Notes under the pieces: generated by a model
Databases searched by the model: none
The model's input: only the letters and a program-made list of their open reading frames with translations
What the model was told of the DNA's origin: nothing
Made by a program: the position numbers and the translations under genes
Source: Salana multivorans
GTDB lineage: Bacteria; Actinomycetota; Actinomycetes; Actinomycetales; Beutenbergiaceae
DNA length: 64,000 bases
Direction of reading: 5' to 3'
Assembly: GCF_003751805.1 (NCBI RefSeq)
Contig: NZ_RKHQ01000002.1
Span: forward strand, 620,001 to 684,000
Shown here: positions 55,738 through 64,000 of the stretch, in pieces
How the letters are laid out: each line of letters begins with the position of its first letter
How positions within the stretch are numbered: the stretch's first letter is position 1

Positions 55738-56592
55738 TCACACCCCGCGAGACAGGCCGGCGGCCTCCGCCAGCGCGGCGTCGAGCGGTGCTCGCGCCGC
55801 CATCGTGACGCGTCGCCCGTCGACCCCGAGCGGGTAGTGGTGAACGACGCCGCCCGCCTCCCGGACCACCAGCTCCGCCGCCGCGACGTCCCACGGGTTG
55901 AGCCCGCGCTCGAGGTGCGCGTCGAGCCGGCCCGCGGCCACGTCGCACAGGTCGAGCGCCCCCGCCCCGGCCCGGCGCAGGTCCCTGATCCGGGGCAGCA
56001 GCCGGGCCACGAGGTCGCCCTGCTCGGCGCGCACGCCCGCGTCGTAGGAGAAGCCGGTCCCGAGCAGCGTCCCCGCCAGCTCGGGTGGCTCACCCATGAC
56101 GAGCCGGCGCCCGTCCAGCTCGGCGCCGAGCCCGGCCGCCGCGCGGTAGGTGGTCCCCAGCTCCGGGGCGTGCACGCAGCCAGCGATCGGACGCCAGGCC
56201 TCGACGTCGGCGGGGTCGCCCAGCACCGCGGCGACGCTCACGGCGTACTCGCGCCGCCCGTAGAGGTAGTTGACGGTGCCGTCGATCGGGTCGACGACCC
56301 AGGTGATCCCGCTGCTGCCGGCGGTCCGTGCGCCCTCCTCGCCGAGCAGCCCGTCGTCCGGGCGTGCGAGCCGCAGCAGCTCGGCGACCCGCGCCTCGGC
56401 CGCGAGGTCGGCGCGGGTCACGACGTCGGTCGCGCTCGACTTCGTCGCCGCCACCTCGACCGCCTCCTCCCGCATCGAGCGGACGAGGGCGCCGACCTCG
56501 CGCGCCACCCGCTCGGCGAGGTCGCGCAGCTCGAGGAGGAGCCGGGCGTCGGGAAGGGTGAACGGGGGCGTCGGACGCTGGTGGTCGGTCAC
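55738..56592 (-). CDS. inositol monophosphatase family protein
   Basis: 284 residues. Motif 1 is WVVDPIDGTVNYLYG (metal-binding Asp residues) and motif 2 is GLNPWDVAAAELVVREAGG; the upstream GEEG supplies the acidic ligand. Probably SuhB-like, making inositol from inositol phosphate, but related phosphatases act on other sugar phosphates. The positional equivalent is Rv2701c (suhB). Start GTG 56592 lies 7 nt after TAGGCT. The gap 55477-55737 downstream has no gene that I can support. Confidence 0.91.
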   Translation of the reverse strand: MTDHQRPTPPFTLPDARLLLELRDLAERVAREVGALVRSMREEAVEVAATKSSATDVVTRADLAAEARVAELLRLARPDDGLLGEEGARTAGSSGITWVVDPIDGTVNYLYGRREYAVSVAAVLGDPADVEAWRPIAGCVHAPELGTTYRAAAGLGAELDGRRLVMGEPPELAGTLLGTGFSYDAGVRAEQGDLVARLLPRIRDLRRAGAGALDLCDVAAGRLDAHLERGLNPWDVAAAELVVREAGGVVHHYPLGVDGRRVTMAARAPLDAALAEAAGLSRGV

Positions 56593-56599
56593 GCTCACC

Positions 56600-56605
56600 A
56601 GCCTA
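56600..56605 (-). promoter_or_regulatory. leaderless-type -10 box before the inositol monophosphatase gene (TAGGCT)
   Basis: TAGGCT on the minus strand, 7 nt before GTG 56592. Confidence 0.5.
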
Positions 56606-56686
56606 GGCAGTCCGACCGGGCAACCCACCGAGCCAAATGCGGGGCCACCGGCCGGGGCGGTGGCACTCTGGTGGCCAGGAGGTCCC

Positions 56687-57838
56687 ATGCGTGAGCTCGC
56701 GCTCGAAAGCCTGCACGCCGACGGCGAGCACCTCGTCCTCGTCGACTCCGGCGGGCAGCAGTACCGTCTCGCGATCGACGACGCGTTGCGCTCCGCCGTC
56801 CGCTCCGACCGCCCGTACCTCGAGGCGATCCGCGCCGGCGCGCGCTCCGCGCTGCCGCCGCGCGACATCCAGGCCCGCCTGCGCGCCGGGGAGTCCGTCG
56901 AGTCCGTCGCCGCGGCGGCCGGCCTGCCGACGTCGGCGATCGAGCGGTACGAGAGCCCGGTGCTCGCCGAGCGCGCGTGGATCGTCGAGCAGACCCAGAA
57001 GCTCGCCATCGGTCACGAGGTCGGCGCACCGACGCTGGGCGACCTCGTCGTCGACCGGCTCGCCGCGCGCGGCGACACCGCACCGATCACCTGGGACGCC
57101 CGCCGCACGCCGGGGGCGCCGTGGGAGGTGAGCGTCGCGTTCGGACCGGGCGGCGACCAGGTGGCGACCTGGCAGGTCGACCTGCAGGCGCGCTCCCTCA
57201 CGGCGCTCGACTCGCGCAGCCGGCTCCTGTCGGAGACGGACCTGACCGATCGACGCGCCCGCGCCCCGTTCGACCTGGAGGCGGAGGACTCCCGCCGCGG
57301 CGCGGACCTGCTCATCCGCGACTCGCGCGAGCACGCCCGGCCCGACGCGGCCGCCGGCTCGGCCGCCGCGACCGGGACGACGGCTCCGGCCGCTGCGCCT
57401 GACGACGCCGCCGACCCGAGCGCCGAGCGCCAGCCGACCGGGAAGGCGTCAGCGACGGACTCCCTGCTCGAGCGGCTCGGTCGGGCGCGCGGTCGTCGCG
57501 CCGCCCCGCCGTCGCCGACGGACGAGGCGCAGGACGCGGCACCGGCCGAGCCGGAGCGCGAGTCCCAGGACGGACTGTTCCCCGTCGCCCCGGTCCTGCG
57601 GCTGCGTCGCGAGGAGCACGAGCAGCCGGCCGTCGAGGGGGCTGCCGAGTCCGACGAGTCGACCGGCGGCGCGGGCGTGGAGCCCGCGGCGGCCGGGTCT
57701 GCGGCGAGCGAGGACGGGACGGCGCAGGAGACCGGCGAGGAGGCGGCCCAGCCCGAGAAGCCGCGCTCACGCTCGCGCTCCCGCCGGGCCTCCGTCCCGA
57801 CGTGGGACGAGATCGTCTTCGGCTCGCGCGGCGACTGA
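56687..57838 (+). CDS. sepH: cell division protein SepH (DUF3071)
   Basis: 383 residues. The N-terminal DUF3071 domain (1-170) begins MRELALESLHADGEHLVLVD and includes the helix-turn-helix-like segment PPRDIQARLRAGESVESVAAAAGL. A long Ala/Glu/Pro-rich disordered region leads to a short conserved C-terminal end with VPTWDEIVFG. Streptomyces SepH binds FtsZ and promotes Z-ring assembly. AGGAGG lies 4 nt before the ATG. The function is transferred from the Streptomyces work. Confidence 0.9.
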   Translation: MRELALESLHADGEHLVLVDSGGQQYRLAIDDALRSAVRSDRPYLEAIRAGARSALPPRDIQARLRAGESVESVAAAAGLPTSAIERYESPVLAERAWIVEQTQKLAIGHEVGAPTLGDLVVDRLAARGDTAPITWDARRTPGAPWEVSVAFGPGGDQVATWQVDLQARSLTALDSRSRLLSETDLTDRRARAPFDLEAEDSRRGADLLIRDSREHARPDAAAGSAAATGTTAPAAAPDDAADPSAERQPTGKASATDSLLERLGRARGRRAAPPSPTDEAQDAAPAEPERESQDGLFPVAPVLRLRREEHEQPAVEGAAESDESTGGAGVEPAAAGSAASEDGTAQETGEEAAQPEKPRSRSRSRRASVPTWDEIVFGSRGD

Positions 57839-57856
57839 CCACCCGGCCCGTCCAGC

Positions 57857-57906
57857 ACTCCGATATCGGGGTGGCCTCGATCGCGATAGGCGATCGGAGT
57901 CACCCC
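57857..57906. terminator. hairpin between convergent sepH and phosphodiesterase genes
   Basis: ACTCCGAT (57857-57864) pairs with ATCGGAGT (57893-57900), and GGGGTG (57868-57873) with CACCCC (57901-57906) as an alternative. Location between convergent genes suggests a bidirectional terminator; no T tract. Confidence 0.5.
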
Positions 57907-57920
57907 AGTGTCGGTGGCCG

Positions 57921-59105
57921 TCAGCCGACGGCCACGAGCAGCGGGATCTCCACCTCGTCGGGCGTGAGCGAACCGTGCATCCCGACGAGCGTGAGCGACG
58001 CCGGGGTCTGGGTCCGGGAGTCCTGCACCGCGACCGTCCCGCGGGCGGCCACCACGACGTCGCCGACGAGCCCGGCGTTGCGAGGCTCGACGAGCCCGAA
58101 CAGCCCGCCGGCGATCGCCTCCTCGCCTGGCAGCACCCAGGCGGCGTCGCCGAGCAGGTCCGACCAGCGGGCCGTGACGTCGGCGACGTCCTCGGCCCGG
58201 TCCAGGTGCAGGTGCAGCGCGCGCGGCTCCCCCGCGACCAGGGCGACGCCCTCGCGCAGCGCCGGCGAGTGCGCGACGTCGATCCGCTCGGTCACGTCCA
58301 CCATCCCGTGGTCGGCCGTGAGCACGAGCGGGGTGCCGGCCGGCAGGCGACGCAGGAGCGTCGTCACCGCGGCGTCGAGCGCCTCGAGCTCGTCGCCCCA
58401 CGCCGCGCTGCCCCAGCCCTCGTGGTGCCCGACGGAGTCGAGGCCGCCCCAGTAGAGGTAGACGAGCCCCGGTGAGCGCAGCGCGCGCCGCGCCTCCTCG
58501 ACGGCCCGGTCGAGCGTGTCGGCGGCGACGAACGCGGAGCCGCGCAGCGCCGCCCGGGTCAGGCCCGAGCCGGCGAACCGCGCCTTGCCCAGCGTCGTCG
58601 TCGCGATCCCGGCCCGGCCGAGGAGCTCGAACACCGTCGGGTGCGGCTGCCACAGCGCCGGCTCCGGCCCCGGCACGCCGGCCGCGTTCGCCCACTGGAC
58701 GAGCCCGATGAGCTCGGTGCCGCCGCGCGGACCCTGCCGCGGGTCGCGCACGGAGTAGCCGAGCAGCCCCGTCTCCCCCGGCGTCCGGCCCGTGCCGAAC
58801 GAGGCGAGCGAGGCGGCGGTCGTCGTCGGGTAGCCGGCGCTGCCGACGCGCTCGCCCTCGTTCAGCAGGCCGCGCAGCGTCGGCGCGTGGCCGGAGCGCG
58901 CGGCGAGCTGCCGCGCGCCCAGACCGTCGACGAGGACGACGACGGCGCGGTCGGCGCTCGGCAGCGCGAGCCCGGCGCTCGGCAGGTCGGGCGCGTCGAG
59001 ACCGACCGCGCGGGCGACGTCGGGCAGCACACCGCGCAGCGAGCGCGGCCCGGGCAGGACGAGGCCGGGCGGGGGGACGAGGGCTGGCGATCCGGGGTGC
59101 GTCAC
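57921..59105 (-). CDS. alkaline phosphatase superfamily (nucleotide pyrophosphatase/phosphodiesterase-like) protein
   Basis: 394 residues. The N-terminal VVVLVDGLGARQL gives the first metal site, YPTTTAASLASFGTG the nucleophile Thr, and LTADHGMVD the Asp/His metal ligands, as in the NPP group. No signal peptide is apparent. It probably hydrolyses a phosphodiester or pyrophosphate; the substrate is unknown. GTG 59105 overlaps the DUF5998 stop codon (GTGA), so they form an operon with the GNAT/acyl-CoA synthetase fusion upstream. Confidence 0.88.
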   Translation of the reverse strand: MTHPGSPALVPPPGLVLPGPRSLRGVLPDVARAVGLDAPDLPSAGLALPSADRAVVVLVDGLGARQLAARSGHAPTLRGLLNEGERVGSAGYPTTTAASLASFGTGRTPGETGLLGYSVRDPRQGPRGGTELIGLVQWANAAGVPGPEPALWQPHPTVFELLGRAGIATTTLGKARFAGSGLTRAALRGSAFVAADTLDRAVEEARRALRSPGLVYLYWGGLDSVGHHEGWGSAAWGDELEALDAAVTTLLRRLPAGTPLVLTADHGMVDVTERIDVAHSPALREGVALVAGEPRALHLHLDRAEDVADVTARWSDLLGDAAWVLPGEEAIAGGLFGLVEPRNAGLVGDVVVAARGTVAVQDSRTQTPASLTLVGMHGSLTPDEVEIPLLVAVG

Positions 59106-59677
59106 GAGCGCGCCGTCGCGCCCGACAGCGCCCGCGCGAACGCGAGGGCCGAGAGGAGGGCCGACTCGCCCTCGGCGTCCGCGCTCACGCGCAGGACGAG
59201 GTCGTCCGACGTGGCCGACCCGGTGAAGCCGTGGTCGGCCTCGCACTGCGGGTCGGAGCAGCCGGCCGGTTCGAGGTCGAGCCGCTGCACGGCGCCCCAG
59301 CCGAGCGCGATCGTGAGGTCGCGGCGGCGCATCTGGCCGACGTCCTCGGGGTTGGACACGCCGTGCGTCACGACGACGGAGCGGATCTCACCGAGCGGCA
59401 CGGCCTCCGTGCTCGCCATGGCGGTCGGCACGTCGTCGACGAGGTGGTCGTCGACGTGGGCGACGATGAGGCGCGACGGGGTGAGGACGGCCGCGGTGAG
59501 GTGGCGCCGGATCCCGGCCTGGTCGAACGTGGTCTCCGGCTGGAGCAGGTGGGCCACGACCGACTCCCCCGCGATCGCGAGGTCGAGCACGGAGGCGATG
59601 AGGTCCGGGAAGTAGCCGCCGCGGCGCAGGTCCTTGGCGAGGGACGCGGCGGAGTCGTTGCGTGACACGGCGAACAT
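59102..59677 (-). CDS. DUF5998 family protein
   Basis: 191 residues. Typical elements include LAKDLRRGGYFPDLIASVLDLAIAG, RRHLTAAVLTPSRLIVAHVDDH and a Cys pair in CSDPQCEADHGF. Probably cytoplasmic, function unknown. The ATG at 59677 has GGAGG 7 nt upstream. It lies 17 nt after the GNAT fusion gene and overlaps the phosphodiesterase gene. Confidence 0.85.
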   Translation of the reverse strand: MFAVSRNDSAASLAKDLRRGGYFPDLIASVLDLAIAGESVVAHLLQPETTFDQAGIRRHLTAAVLTPSRLIVAHVDDHLVDDVPTAMASTEAVPLGEIRSVVVTHGVSNPEDVGQMRRRDLTIALGWGAVQRLDLEPAGCSDPQCEADHGFTGSATSDDLVLRVSADAEGESALLSALAFARALSGATARS

Positions 59678-59694
59678 CCTCCCACCTCCGGGCG

Positions 59695-62445
59695 TCAGCG
59701 CACGGCGGGCCGCAGGGCGCGACGACCGCCGTCGGGACGGATCTGCGGCGCGACGCTCACCCGCGCCGAGAGCACGAGGATGCCCTCCTCCGTCGCCAGG
59801 GCTGGGGTGAGCTCCAGCGCGCGTAGCTGCGGGATGGCCTCGATCGCCTCGGCCACCCGCGCGATGACGTCCTCCAGCGGCTCGAGGTCGGGCTCGCTCT
59901 CCAGCCGGTCGGCCAGCCGCGAGAGCAGTCTCGGCGCCGCCCGGATCCCCCGGACGAGCCGGTGCACGTCTCCCGAGCGCAGCGGCGGCAGGGCGTAGGT
60001 CGCGTCCTCGAGCAGCTCCGTCGCGTCGCCGGCGAGGCCGAACGACACGACCGGTCCGACGACCGCGTCGTCCCAGCCCCGCACCACGCAGGCGACGCCG
60101 AGCGGCGCCATCGCCTGGAGCTCGACGGGGCCGCTGCCGCCCTGCCGCAGCCGCACGGTGCGCAGGGCGTCGACCAGCTCCAGGGGCCGGGTGATGTCGA
60201 GCCGCACGCCGCCGATGTCGCGCCGGCGCAGGACGGGGTCGATCGACCGCACGGCGACCGGCCAGCCGATCTCGCGCGCCAGCGTGACGGCCTGACGCGT
60301 CGAGTGCACGCGGTAGGACGGCAGCATCGTGATGCCGAGCGCCGCGAGGAACTCGCGCGTCGGCTCGGACGCGAGGTCGCTCCCCTCGGGGTGCTCGCGC
60401 AGCGTCTCCTCGACGATCTCCCGGGCGCGACGCAGGTCGACGCCCTCGGGCTCGACGAGCGAGCCGGGGTCCTGCCGGCGCCACGTCGCGTAGCGCAGCG
60501 CGAGCGTGAGCGCGGCGACCGCCTCCTCGACCGACGGGTAGGACGGGACGACCGGCTGGCGGGTCCCGAGGGGCTCGGCCGGTGGCGCGGGCGCGGCGAC
60601 GTCGGTCACGGCGAGCTCGGGGGTCCAGCCGTGCAGCCCCGGCACGACGGCCAGCACGGGCCGCCCCGTCCGGGTCAGTCCCGTCAGCTCCCGCAGGATG
60701 GCCGGGTCGCGCTCGCCGAGCAGGTCGACGTGGATGACGAGCGCCACGTCCCACTCCCGCGCGGCGAGCAGCTCGACGGCCGCGGCGACCGCGGGCGCGC
60801 CGCCGCGCGCGTCGTAGCTCGCGAGGACGGGATCGGCGTCGACGCCGGTGAGCTGACCGGCCGCCAGGCCGACCAGGGCCGCCGAGCTGCCGAGGACCGC
60901 GACCCGGCTCCCCCGGGGCAGCGGCGTCGCGGCGAGGAGCGCGACGGCGTCGATCATCGCCGGCATCGTCGGCGCGACGAGGACCCCCGCCGCGAGCATC
61001 GCCTCCTGCAGCGCGGCCCGGCCGAGCCCGCCCTCCTCGCGCTGGGAGGCGCCGACGACCGCGACCACCGGCACGCGGGAGCTGACCCGACCGGCGACCC
61101 GGGCGAACTTGCGCGGGTTGCCGAGCGACTCCAGGTACATCCCGACGGCGCGCACGTCGGGCAGGTCGCTCGCGTACTGCAGGAGGTCGTTGCCCGAGAC
61201 GTCGGCGCGGTGGCCGGCGGAGACGTACGTGGCGACGCCGATCCCGCTCGCCGCCGTCGCGGCGAGGAGCTGCGCCGACAGCGCGGCCGACTGGCTGAAC
61301 AGGGCGACCGGGCCGGGCGGCGGACCCGGGTCGGCGAGCGTGGCGTTGACCGTGGCGACGACCGGGTCGTCGCGTCCGGCGTCGCCCTCGACGGCGCCGT
61401 CGGGTCCGGCGCCGTCGGGTCCGGCGTCCACCGGTCGCAGGACGAGGCCGTAGGAGCGCGGCCCGACGATCCGCAGCCCGCCCTCCCGGGCGGCCGCGAC
61501 CAGCTCGGCCTGCGTCGGCGCGCCCTCGCGGTCGAACCCCGAGCCGAGCACGACGACGCCACGCACCCCGACGGCCGCCAGCCGCGGCAGCAGGCCGAGC
61601 ATCGCCTCGGGCGCGGTGGCGGCGTAGGCGAGGGTGGCGGTCGGCGCCGCGTCGAGATCGGGGAGCCACGGGTGCCCGTGCTCGGCCGCGACGGCCCGGA
61701 GCGGACTCCCGACGCACGTGACGTCGGTCCGCGCCGCGAGGTTCGCCGCGATCCGCTGGGCGAGGTTCGCCTGCCCGTCCTCCTCGGTCCCGGCGACGAC
61801 GAGGATGCCGGCCGGTGCGAGCAGGGCGCGCATCGACGCCGCGTCCGTCCGCTGCTCGCGGCTGGCGACGACGTCGAGCGAGCGCTGCGTCGGGTCGATC
61901 CGGAACTCGAGCGAGATGACGCCGTCCTCGTAGCGCTGCCGGACGTCGTAGCCGGCGTCGGAGAACACGCGGATCATCCGCGCGTTGGCCGGCAGCGTGT
62001 CGGCGACGAACCGGTCGATGCCGCGCTCGCGGGCGGCGGCGGCCAGGTGCTCGAGCAGGACCGAGCCGAGCCCGCGGCCCTGGTGCACGTCCGAGACGTT
62101 GAACGCCACCTCGGCGGTCCCGGCGTCGACCCGGTCGTACCGGCCGACGGCGACGATCCGGTCGCCCGACAGCATGACGAGCGCGACCCGGTCGGCGTGG
62201 TCGACCGTGACGAGCCGGCGCAGGTCCTTCGGCGGCAGCGTGCGCAGCGGCGCGAAGAACCGGAAGTAGGTCGACTCCTCGCTCTGCGCCTCGTGGAAGG
62301 CCTGGAGCGCGTCAGCGTCGCTCGGGAGGATCGGGCGGATCCGCATGGTCGAGCCGTCGCGCAGCAGGACGTCGGCCTCCCAGTGCGCCGGGTAGGGCGC
62401 GGGAGCTGGTGCGCGACCGGGCGCGACGGCGTCCTCGGGCTCCAT
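59695..62445 (-). CDS. GNAT-NDP-forming acyl-CoA synthetase fusion, PatA-like protein acetyltransferase
   Basis: 916 residues. An N-terminal GNAT domain (about 25-185; acetyl-CoA loop [15 protein letters not shown]) is followed by CoA-binding and succinyl-CoA-ligase-like domains (about 200-640; [28 protein letters not shown]) and an ATP-grasp-like region (about 700-900). Such fusions are protein lysine acetyltransferases that tune acyl-CoA synthetases; in Streptomyces the GNAT is N-terminal, as here. The ATG at 62445 lies 7 nt after TATGGT (leaderless type); an in-frame ATG at 62457 is an alternative. Divergent from the topoisomerase gene. Confidence 0.88.
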   Translation of the reverse strand: MEPEDAVAPGRAPAPAPYPAHWEADVLLRDGSTMRIRPILPSDADALQAFHEAQSEESTYFRFFAPLRTLPPKDLRRLVTVDHADRVALVMLSGDRIVAVGRYDRVDAGTAEVAFNVSDVHQGRGLGSVLLEHLAAAARERGIDRFVADTLPANARMIRVFSDAGYDVRQRYEDGVISLEFRIDPTQRSLDVVASREQRTDAASMRALLAPAGILVVAGTEEDGQANLAQRIAANLAARTDVTCVGSPLRAVAAEHGHPWLPDLDAAPTATLAYAATAPEAMLGLLPRLAAVGVRGVVVLGSGFDREGAPTQAELVAAAREGGLRIVGPRSYGLVLRPVDAGPDGAGPDGAVEGDAGRDDPVVATVNATLADPGPPPGPVALFSQSAALSAQLLAATAASGIGVATYVSAGHRADVSGNDLLQYASDLPDVRAVGMYLESLGNPRKFARVAGRVSSRVPVVAVVGASQREEGGLGRAALQEAMLAAGVLVAPTMPAMIDAVALLAATPLPRGSRVAVLGSSAALVGLAAGQLTGVDADPVLASYDARGGAPAVAAAVELLAAREWDVALVIHVDLLGERDPAILRELTGLTRTGRPVLAVVPGLHGWTPELAVTDVAAPAPPAEPLGTRQPVVPSYPSVEEAVAALTLALRYATWRRQDPGSLVEPEGVDLRRAREIVEETLREHPEGSDLASEPTREFLAALGITMLPSYRVHSTRQAVTLAREIGWPVAVRSIDPVLRRRDIGGVRLDITRPLELVDALRTVRLRQGGSGPVELQAMAPLGVACVVRGWDDAVVGPVVSFGLAGDATELLEDATYALPPLRSGDVHRLVRGIRAAPRLLSRLADRLESEPDLEPLEDVIARVAEAIEAIPQLRALELTPALATEEGILVLSARVSVAPQIRPDGGRRALRPAVR

Positions 62446-62452
62446 GGGGCTC

Positions 62453-62458
62453 ACCATA
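62453..62458 (-). promoter_or_regulatory. leaderless-type -10 box before the PatA-like gene (TATGGT)
   Basis: TATGGT on the minus strand, 7 nt before ATG 62445. Confidence 0.35.
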
Positions 62459-62515
62459 TCGGCGCACCCGGCGAGCCGTCCCGGGAGTGCGCCCCGGGTG
62501 AGCGATCATGTCCCA

Positions 62516-64000
<1,485 letters not shown>

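Overview
The window is a compact stretch of chromosome from a very GC-rich actinobacterium, most likely a Cellulomonas-like member of the Micrococcales. The evidence is the strong G/C third-position bias, actinobacterial marker families (DUF3000, DUF3159, DUF3710, DUF4193, DUF5998, SepH, GuaB1), an LAxTG cell-wall sorting signal, oligosaccharide import and hydrolysis genes, and a pyruvate formate-lyase pair that implies fermentative growth. I see no insertion sequence, prophage, CRISPR array or rRNA. The lineage is inferred, not proven.

Layout. 1-2225: 5' part of thrS, then a Gly-Cys-Val(GAC) tRNA operon and a lone tRNA-Val(CAC). 2225-10795: a lipoprotein, then a LacI-controlled sugar cassette (binding protein, two permeases, GH3 glycosidase, YesL-like membrane protein) with a visible promoter and operator but no ATPase gene. 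10851-14639: a zinc-ribbon SDR without the catalytic Tyr, a membrane alpha/beta-hydrolase and a one-TM protein. 14730-18637: glgX facing an M23 peptidase. 18774-22472: HIT protein, a 57-bp tandem repeat array, an unknown protein, zapE and an ATP-grasp ligase. 22522-27937: DUF3000, RNase D and a fadA-fadB operon behind a perfect palindrome. 27948-32761: pflA/pflB divergent from guaB1, with a Crp-like site between them. 32766-37207: a run of small enzymes (Nudix, APH, GNAT, methyltransferase, histidine phosphatase). 37251-44038: a serpin lipoprotein, aconitase and a CtpE-like P-type ATPase. 44312-47210: an LAxTG surface protein behind a sigma factor fused to a zinc anti-sigma motif, a membrane helix and an extracellular tail. 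47355-56592: an RNA methyltransferase, KimA-like K+ importer, two RCK/TrkA proteins, DUF3159, OB-fold, DUF3710, dut, DUF3093, DUF4193 and an inositol monophosphatase; this order matches Rv2689c-Rv2701c of Mycobacterium tuberculosis as I recall it. 56687-64000: sepH, a phosphodiesterase-like protein, DUF5998, a GNAT/acyl-CoA-synthetase fusion and the 5' part of a type IIA topoisomerase A subunit.

How it works together. The sugar cassette, glgX, pflAB, fadAB and acnA cover carbohydrate uptake, glycogen breakdown, mixed-acid fermentation, beta-oxidation and the TCA cycle. Several have palindromes in their control regions, so the window reads as central carbon metabolism under separate local repressors plus a probable cAMP-receptor-type site. 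About fifteen genes start 6-8 nt after a TANNNT-like box with no Shine-Dalgarno, which points to widespread leaderless transcription; I used this to choose many starts.

The best candidates for something new are the one-polypeptide transmembrane sigma factor with its LAxTG neighbour, the SDR-like protein lacking the YxxxK tyrosine, and the 57-bp repeat array.
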